64,000 nucleotides of DNA from Sanderia malayensis. Its lineage: Eukaryota; Cnidaria; Scyphozoa; Semaeostomeae; Pelagiidae. The translations under genes were made by a program, and so were the position numbers. The DNA lies in assembly GCA_013076295.1 (NCBI GenBank), contig RQOL01000828.1:2232001-2296000 (forward strand), written 5' to 3'. Shown one piece after another: positions 58,601-64,000 of the stretch; positions within the stretch are counted from its first letter, which is position 1; each line of letters begins with the position of its first letter. Under the pieces are notes generated by a model. It made no database searches and was not told the DNA's origin. It worked only from the letters and a program-made list of their open reading frames with translations.

Positions 58601-61600
58601 GGGAGTTGGCTGTCGGCTTGTAGTTCGTTGTTTCGACCGTTCGTGGATTCGAACCCATGAAGGTTGCCCTTCAAGGATACGAAATCCAGCACCTTAACCA
58701 CTAGGCTACACCACCGTTAACATATGTTTCTGCTAGCCGTCGATTTTTTTTGTGCTATATGCTCTGCCTTCTTTGTCTTCATGCTTTGCACAGTCCCTAA
58801 CATCTAAACAGGGCTTCAAAGAAACATTGTCTTTTTATATGGGAAATTTTATGTAAATGATTCATGTTGTTCACCCTTCCCAGCTCCTAATTATTTTGAT
58901 TGTTGTTTTGTTCATTGTGTGTCCCTTGACTGCGCATGACAGATTCCTTGTAACTGCTGGAACCGCCACATTCAACAAAGTTGAAAATGGTACGGTTACA
59001 ACAGCTCTTTGTTCGCTTGCAGTAAGTATTCTGGTTTCGATCTCTTTTGATGACACCCTAACATTTTATTATATTGGTTATTTCTGACAGATACTGTCCT
59101 AACAGGGCCGAATACCGTTGACTCAACAGCTGTTCTTTATTTATTTTAGGACGCAATCAATACAGTCAGCAACAGCACGAACGTATCTTGCAACTTCATG
59201 GAGTACAAGACTGAAACGTAGGTTCACAGCCCTGGTTTTACAAGACGTCTTGTCCAAGCGAGGACAGGATGGCATAGGATGTAGATTATTAACGTTTTGT
59301 TTTTTAATATTGACCGTGTCTGTTTTCTTTATTAGAAACCTCTTTCGCATGCAAGTCTATCATCTGTTTGGATGGTTTTGGTTGATGAACTTTATCATTG
59401 CCTTTGGACAGTGCGCTTTGGCTGGGGCATTCGCTTCGTGGTACTGGGCATGGGACAAAAGCACGGTATGTAAAATTACGTACGGAGTATGGAGCCGGTA
59501 CAGATGAGACCCCGTGTTGATTGACCATTGATCATGAAGGTGTTCTGGTTGGGCCAAACCCTTGATAGATTAGAGTTTGGATGGATGGGAGTCTGGATAG
59601 ACCGGGTCCTCGATACAACAGATTCTGGGCAGATTAGAGCTTCGATTGGTCTGAATAGATTAGGTTACTGTTAAATCAGATTCTAGGCAGATTAGAGCTT
59701 AGATTGGTCTGAATAGATTAGGTTACCGTTAAATCAGATTCTAGGCAGATTAGAGCTTGGATTGGTCTGAATAGATTAGGTTATCGCTACATCAGATTCT
59801 GGGCAGATTAGAGCTTCGATTGGTCTGAATAGATTAGGTTACCGTTACATCAGATTCTAGGCAGATTAGAGCTTCGATTGGTCTGAATAGATTAGGTTAT
59901 CGTTTCATCAGATTCTAGGCAGATTAGAGCTTGGATTGGTGTGAGGTTGTATAGATCAGATTCCGAATTAATCAGATCCTTGATAGATTTCTAGCTTGGA
60001 TAAACGAAGGTCTTGATAGATTAGAGCCCCATAGGGCCAAAACTTGATTGGATTAAAGTTTCAATTTTCGTTTTGCATTTTTAGGATGTTCCAACTTTAC
60101 CTCTGTTAAACTCTATTGGGCGAACACTGAGGTTGGTATATGTTACAGTACATCTGCGAATAGTAAGACACTCTATAATGAGAATGCAAATGTGTGTATA
60201 GACTCATTACATTGCGTCCCTGTGCCTCGTTTGTTTTTGCTCGCTCTCGCTCATTTGAGTGAGTTGTTGTTTCAATCGAGTTGCGAGCGAGACACTGGGA
60301 CGTAATGTAATGAGCCTAATGTGTATATACATTTCATTTGAGTTGAGTTAATATATGTCACATTTTAAATTGTAGATATCACACGGGCTCTTTAGCCTTT
60401 GGTTCACTGATCATTGCTATTATTCAACTCATTCGAGCTGGTTTGGAGTATTTGGACCATAAATTGAACGGTACTTTGTCTAAATTCAATTATAATTTAC
60501 AGACGAGGTTGAAGGACATCTATTAGCACTAATACTTCTATGAACAAGAAGGATATCTTTTACTTTACTACAAAGAAGGATATGTTTTACTTCTCTGTCA
60601 ATGCTCGTGAATTTTTAATAATATTTTGTGGTTATTATCATTATTATTATAATTTATCTCAGGTCCTGGAACCAACCCTGGACCAGTGACAAAATTTTTC
60701 ATCAAGTGAGTTTCGTCGTGCTGCCAATTTTGCAAATTACTGATTATAGCAAGTAGAGAATTAAAAATGTTTAATATAAAATATAAAGAATATTTTTTTG
60801 CGTATTGCCACGATTTTGATTTTGCTCTGTTCCTTTTAAGGTGTCTAAAATGTTGTTTCTGGTGTTTTGAAAAGTTCATAAAGTTTTTGAACAAAAATGC
60901 TTACATTGAGGTGATTTTATTCGAGAATTATCTCCTTGTATTATCTCCTCCTTGCGGTGGCGTGAAATCTATAGTTATTACAGCCATTTTTTTTATATAA
61001 ACCTTTGTTCTCTCGTTTTCCTATAGATTGCTGTTTATGGCAAGAACTTTTGCGTATCAGCCAAAAATGCATTCTGTCTTCTTCTGAGAAACATATTAAG
61101 GCAAGTTAGCATTACGGATTGTATTTTCAAACAACATTTATTTGTTGATTCTATTGTTATTGTTTTACTCAAATCTTATTTTTGCTGTCAAAATACAACG
61201 TCTCACATTTATCTACTGCAATTTGCTTAACTGATGTACCGATTCGTTTTAGCTATATTAACATGATACATGTGTGTATCATTTCTTCCAGCTTACACTA
61301 GACTAACGTTAGCATATGATTTTGTTTTCAGGGCTGCAGTGCTCGATAAAGTCACTGATTTTCTGCTTTTCATCGGAAGAATAACCGTGACATTAGGTGT
61401 CGGTAAGGCCAATCTTATTATAGATGGAGAATATTTTGGAAAAGCAAAATACTACACGCTTAGTTCCATTGAATTTCTTGACTGCAATGTCATAAAGTAG
61501 CCTGTTTATTTACTTTTTTTTAGCTGTTGGCAGTTTCTATTGGTTCAAAGACCGTAAGGATTTGAACTACTATTTGGCGCCAGTCATGGTACGCTTTTTT

Positions 61601-62534
61601 TCGATTTTTTGTACTTTTCTTATCCGATTCAACCTCTACACATTGCTTGGTCCAGAATTGCTTTTATTGCTTGATTATCAGAAGAAAATTCTTCTTAAAC
61701 GCATGTACATTTTTTCACTGTATCATTATGCTTACAAATTTCATGCCTGTTTTTGGATTGAACTTAATAACTTAAGCCCCCCGTAAATGAGCTTCCCTCT
61801 GAAACCCCCCTGTAAATTAAACACACCCCCTTCCCGGGGCTCAATGGACTTTTTACAGTAAATCCCTTTTGTTTTGTTTCGTAGATTATTACAGTTGGTG
61901 CGTATATGATTGCTTCGGCCTTTTTCAGTGTCTATGAAATGGCAATCGATACAATATTCCTCTGCTTCCGTAAGTCTTGTATTAATTTATCGTTTACATG
62001 TTAGATAATGCTGCAAAATCTCCATAATTCGAACTCACGGTAACTCGAACCGTACGGGATTTTACTGTATCTGGATAGGAAGGCGTATGCATTACAATGT
62101 TTGGTATTCATGATTTTTCAAGCAAAATTTAACAAACTACCTGATAATCACCAAGACCATGACCACACAAGCCAATTTCCCTTTCTCTTTTTTAAGAATG
62201 GATATTTTACAGTTTTTTGAATATTCTTGAACCATGTGCCAAAGTCTCTTTAATTTTTAGCCATCCTGGTTTTAGTTTCTTATAAACCAGTTTCTTATAG
62301 AAAAGGGACTTGTATTATGTTGATAGATTCTTTTTGTTTTCTTGGTCGATGATCAAATGTAAAAGAATCGTTGTGACAGTAAACCAAACGCATAATTAAT
62401 TGTGATAATAATTATTTATTTCAGTTGAGGATAGCGAGAGACACGATGGCTCTCCCGAAAAACCATACTACATGTCAAAACCACTGAGAAAGATTCTTGG
62501 CAAGAAGAATAAACCTGCTTCGGATAGTGATTAG
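52683..62534 (+). CDS. choline-transporter-like protein with two 5' ends
   Basis: SLC44 (CTL) family membrane protein, closest in motifs to SLC44A2/4/5. Form 1 starts at 53838 (MGCCGNK): exons 53838-53904, 54730-54778, 54950-55023, 55197-55247, 55370-55400, 55481-55583, 55755-55847, 56170-56254, 56359-56485, 56944-56986, 57126-57166, 57277-57327, 57441-57502, 57637-57759, 57959-58058, 58239-58331, 58943-59021, 59150-59217, 59336-59465, 60085-60131, 60376-60470, 60663-60705, 60841-60910, 61027-61100, 61332-61402, 61524-61588, 61885-61969 and 62425-62534; 709 aa. Form 2 starts at 52683 (MGKAK), uses 53138-53174 and joins exon 2 in the same phase. Motifs: [14 protein letters not shown] before helix 1, a large Cys-rich extracellular loop, [99 protein letters not shown] and KPYYMSKPL. 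About ten membrane helices are expected. Family members transport choline or ethanolamine; the substrate here is inferred. The intron after 61100 has a GC donor. Confidence 0.94.
55959..56143. mobile_element. pogo-like MITE, TTCGAA family, near complete
   Basis: 185 bp flanked by TA at both sides (55957-55958 and 56144-56145). Ends CAGTCAACTCTG and CAGATTTGACTG are inverted. The interior matches 38366-38548 in reverse. It lies in SLC44 intron 7. TA duplication plus CAGT ends points to pogo/Tigger-type mobilisation. Confidence 0.85.
58540..58717 (-). mobile_element. tRNA-derived SINE
   Basis: Read on the minus strand, it begins GGTGGTGTAGCCTAGTGGTT, a pol III A box (TAGCCTAGTGG), and has the B box GGTTCGAATCC about 45 bases further on. 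The 3' part GTCAGTAAGTGAGTACCCAG, then GTAATAA, is unrelated to tRNA. The 3' acceptor strand does not pair with GGTGGTG, so it is not a working tRNA. It lies in SLC44 intron 16. Confidence 0.78.
59620..59950. repeat. 58-bp tandem repeat
   Basis: Five to six units in SLC44 intron 19, marked by AGATTCTAGGCAGATTAGAG and GATTGGTCTGAATAGATTAG, with starts near 59621, 59679 and 59737 and onward. Degenerate half units flank the array. Confidence 0.92.
60199..60318. repeat. MITE-like element, ATTGCGTCCC family
   Basis: Starts TAGACTCATTACATTGCGTC and ends GGGACGTAATGTAATGAGCC, then TA. The most compact of three copies (120 bp), in SLC44 intron 20. Confidence 0.8.
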
Positions 62535-63486
62535 AAAGGAAACCAACAAGTTTGATAAGGAGTAAACACGATGCAAGACTGTGTGCAGCACGTATACCCA
62601 ATTAGGTGCAGCACATGTGATTAATTGTCTTTTATCCATTATTGGTTTCATTATTACTTACTCCACTAGCATATACAAAGTTTGATTATAGTTTAAGGCG
62701 TGTTTTTATAAATGTTGCAGTTAATCAGTTGATCTGTTTTTCTGCTTTTCTCTCAAGACTTGTTGAACATTTTCAGCCTTTCAAAATGTCGTGCCTTGAA
62801 GAGATATATCTCCTGTTGACATTTGGAATAAATAGGCTTTTGGGCCGAGTGCGTTTTTGGATTAACGAAAAAATTCTGAGGCCCTCTTGTAATTCTTGGT
62901 CTTTTGTCCCCTTGTTACATATAAACATCCACAGTTTGTAATTTCGATGTATGTTTATTCAGTATTTAGTAGTGTTTAAAGCTTAACATAATATTTCTCA
63001 TCTATGTAGTTTAAGTTAATAAATTGGGATTAGTAATACCATCTCGTTGTATAATTGTTCTAAGACGTTGCTAGGCTATTACTAATATATTCATATTACT
63101 GTTATTATCTTTTATTGATTATTACGACATTAAATATCTTACCTATCTCTATATTGTTGTATACTTCATTCAGCTTGCAATCGCTCAAAACGGGGTGGGG
63201 GAGAAAGGATGAAAGATGCACCTGCGCATCGGAAGGCTGCAAAATGCGCAACGTTTTCAAAAGCAACAACAGCAACTATTTGTCTGTCGTGTTCAGCTGT
63301 CGTGTCGTGTGGCTGTCGGCCGTGTGACGGACGGAACTCGTTGTCGCTGTTGTTGGTGGTGGTTTGGTTGTGACAGGCAAGAGTGTTAGTGTTCTGTTCT
63401 GTGTAAGAAAGTGTGTGCAGATTTATGTTGATGTTATCCTCCTTGTTTTTTTCTGGCCGTTGTATCTTGTCTATCGGAGAAATATA
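62535..63486. other. SLC44 3' UTR and PPIL3 promoter region
   Basis: No additional gene seen. A 26-bp stretch around GCGCATCGGAAGGCTGCAAA at 63221-63247 is repeated with one change at 63849-63874 inside PPIL3 intron 2. GT-rich words lie at 63330-63375. Confidence 0.5.
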
Positions 63487-63981
63487 ATGGTTTGTTTATT
63501 AATTTTTCAATTTTTATACCCAGCTCGAGAGTGAGAATAATGTATTTGAGAGACTCTCAGCTCCGCCCACTTCTCCCATGCGGTCTTTAGGCTCTTTAGC
63601 TTTTACAACAGGCCTATCACATTTTCTCGCCTTACTTCTTTACAGGCAGTCACATTGCACACAGATTTGGGAGACTTAAAGGTGGAGCTTTTCTGTGAAG
63701 ACACACCGAAGTCATGTGAAGTATGGTAGTTATTTTGCTAGTTATTCATATTTTATTATTACCCTGAAGAAAATATTTGAATTTGAATGCACGTGTGCTT
63801 GCAGTCGCTAGGTATCTCACGAAGCTACGTCTTAATCGTCTTAATCGTCTGCGCATTGGAAGGCTGCAAAATGCTTCAAATAAACACTATATGCGTTATT
63901 AATTTATCATTTTTATATCATTTTTCAGAATTTTTTGGCTTTGTGTGCCAGCAACTATTACAATGGTTGTGTTTTCCATCG
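63487..63981 (+). CDS. PPIL3: peptidyl-prolyl isomerase PPIL3, 5' part
   Basis: The start of a cyclophilin gene that continues past the window. Exon 1 codes only for the ATG (63487-63489, donor GTTTGT). Exon 2 is 63646-63720 and exon 3 63929-63981, ending in phase 2. The first 44 residues include VTLHTDLGDLKVELFC, PKSCENFLALCASNYYNGC and VFHR, matching the N terminus of PPIL3 almost residue by residue. The FHR arginine belongs to the cyclophilin active site. PPIL3 is a small nuclear cyclophilin found with spliceosomes. The catalytic GTGxGG and SQFF regions lie beyond the window. Confidence 0.9.
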
Positions 63982-64000
63982 GTAAGCAGGAGCACGTTAG

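Noticed and set aside
58640..58717. tRNA gene on the minus strand
   Set aside because: A and B boxes are present, but the acceptor stem does not pair and the sequence continues as a SINE body.

Overview
The window is animal nuclear DNA. Its genes are rich in introns with GT-AG boundaries and animal-specific domain architectures: LIM-homeodomain factors, a discoidin-domain receptor tyrosine kinase, an SLC44 choline-transporter-like protein and an EF-hand mitochondrial carrier. Introns are short to medium, GC content is modest, MITE-like elements are numerous, and TTAGGG is embedded in a satellite. This fits an early-branching or slowly evolving invertebrate such as a sponge or cnidarian, but the species cannot be fixed from the sequence. 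All gene models below were built by eye from splice signals, codon phase and remembered family motifs; nothing was searched.

Layout. 1-1730 (+): 3' part of an unrecognised gene. 2169-7224 (-): FAD-linked oxidase of the berberine-bridge type, 8 exons. 7522-8417 (+): C1orf53-type small protein, head-to-head with the oxidase. 10194-12084 (+): divergent LIM-homeobox gene. 12316-16341 (-): QTRT2, the non-catalytic queuine tRNA-ribosyltransferase subunit, tail-to-tail with the LIM gene. 16555-19126: two interleaved satellites, one carrying TTAGGG, and an 89-bp-arm palindrome. 19284-20823 (+): SURF2. 24072-29157 (+): LHX6/8 (Arrowhead) class LIM-homeobox gene. 31533-31949 (-): single-exon cysteine-rich secreted protein. 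33088-37316 (+): discoidin-domain receptor kinase. 38084-41643 (-): SCaMC-type carrier, tail-to-tail with the receptor across a 375-bp tandem duplication. 45588-49639 (+): seven-finger C2H2 factor. 52683-62534 (+): SLC44 choline-transporter-like gene with two alternative 5' ends. 63487-63981 (+): start of PPIL3, which runs off the window.

The genes form no operon-like system. They are a mixture of housekeeping genes (QTRT2, SURF2, C1orf53, PPIL3, carrier), developmental regulators (two LIM-homeobox genes, zinc-finger gene) and surface proteins. The most unusual material is the pair of LIM-homeobox genes about 12 kb apart, the intron-rich microbial/plant-type flavin oxidase, the nested satellites with telomere motifs, the palindrome with a degenerate hammerhead-like core, and the two alternative SLC44 N termini. 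At least five MITE families with recognisable terminal repeats, a tRNA-derived SINE and two short hAT-like elements with exact 8-bp target duplications are scattered mainly through introns.
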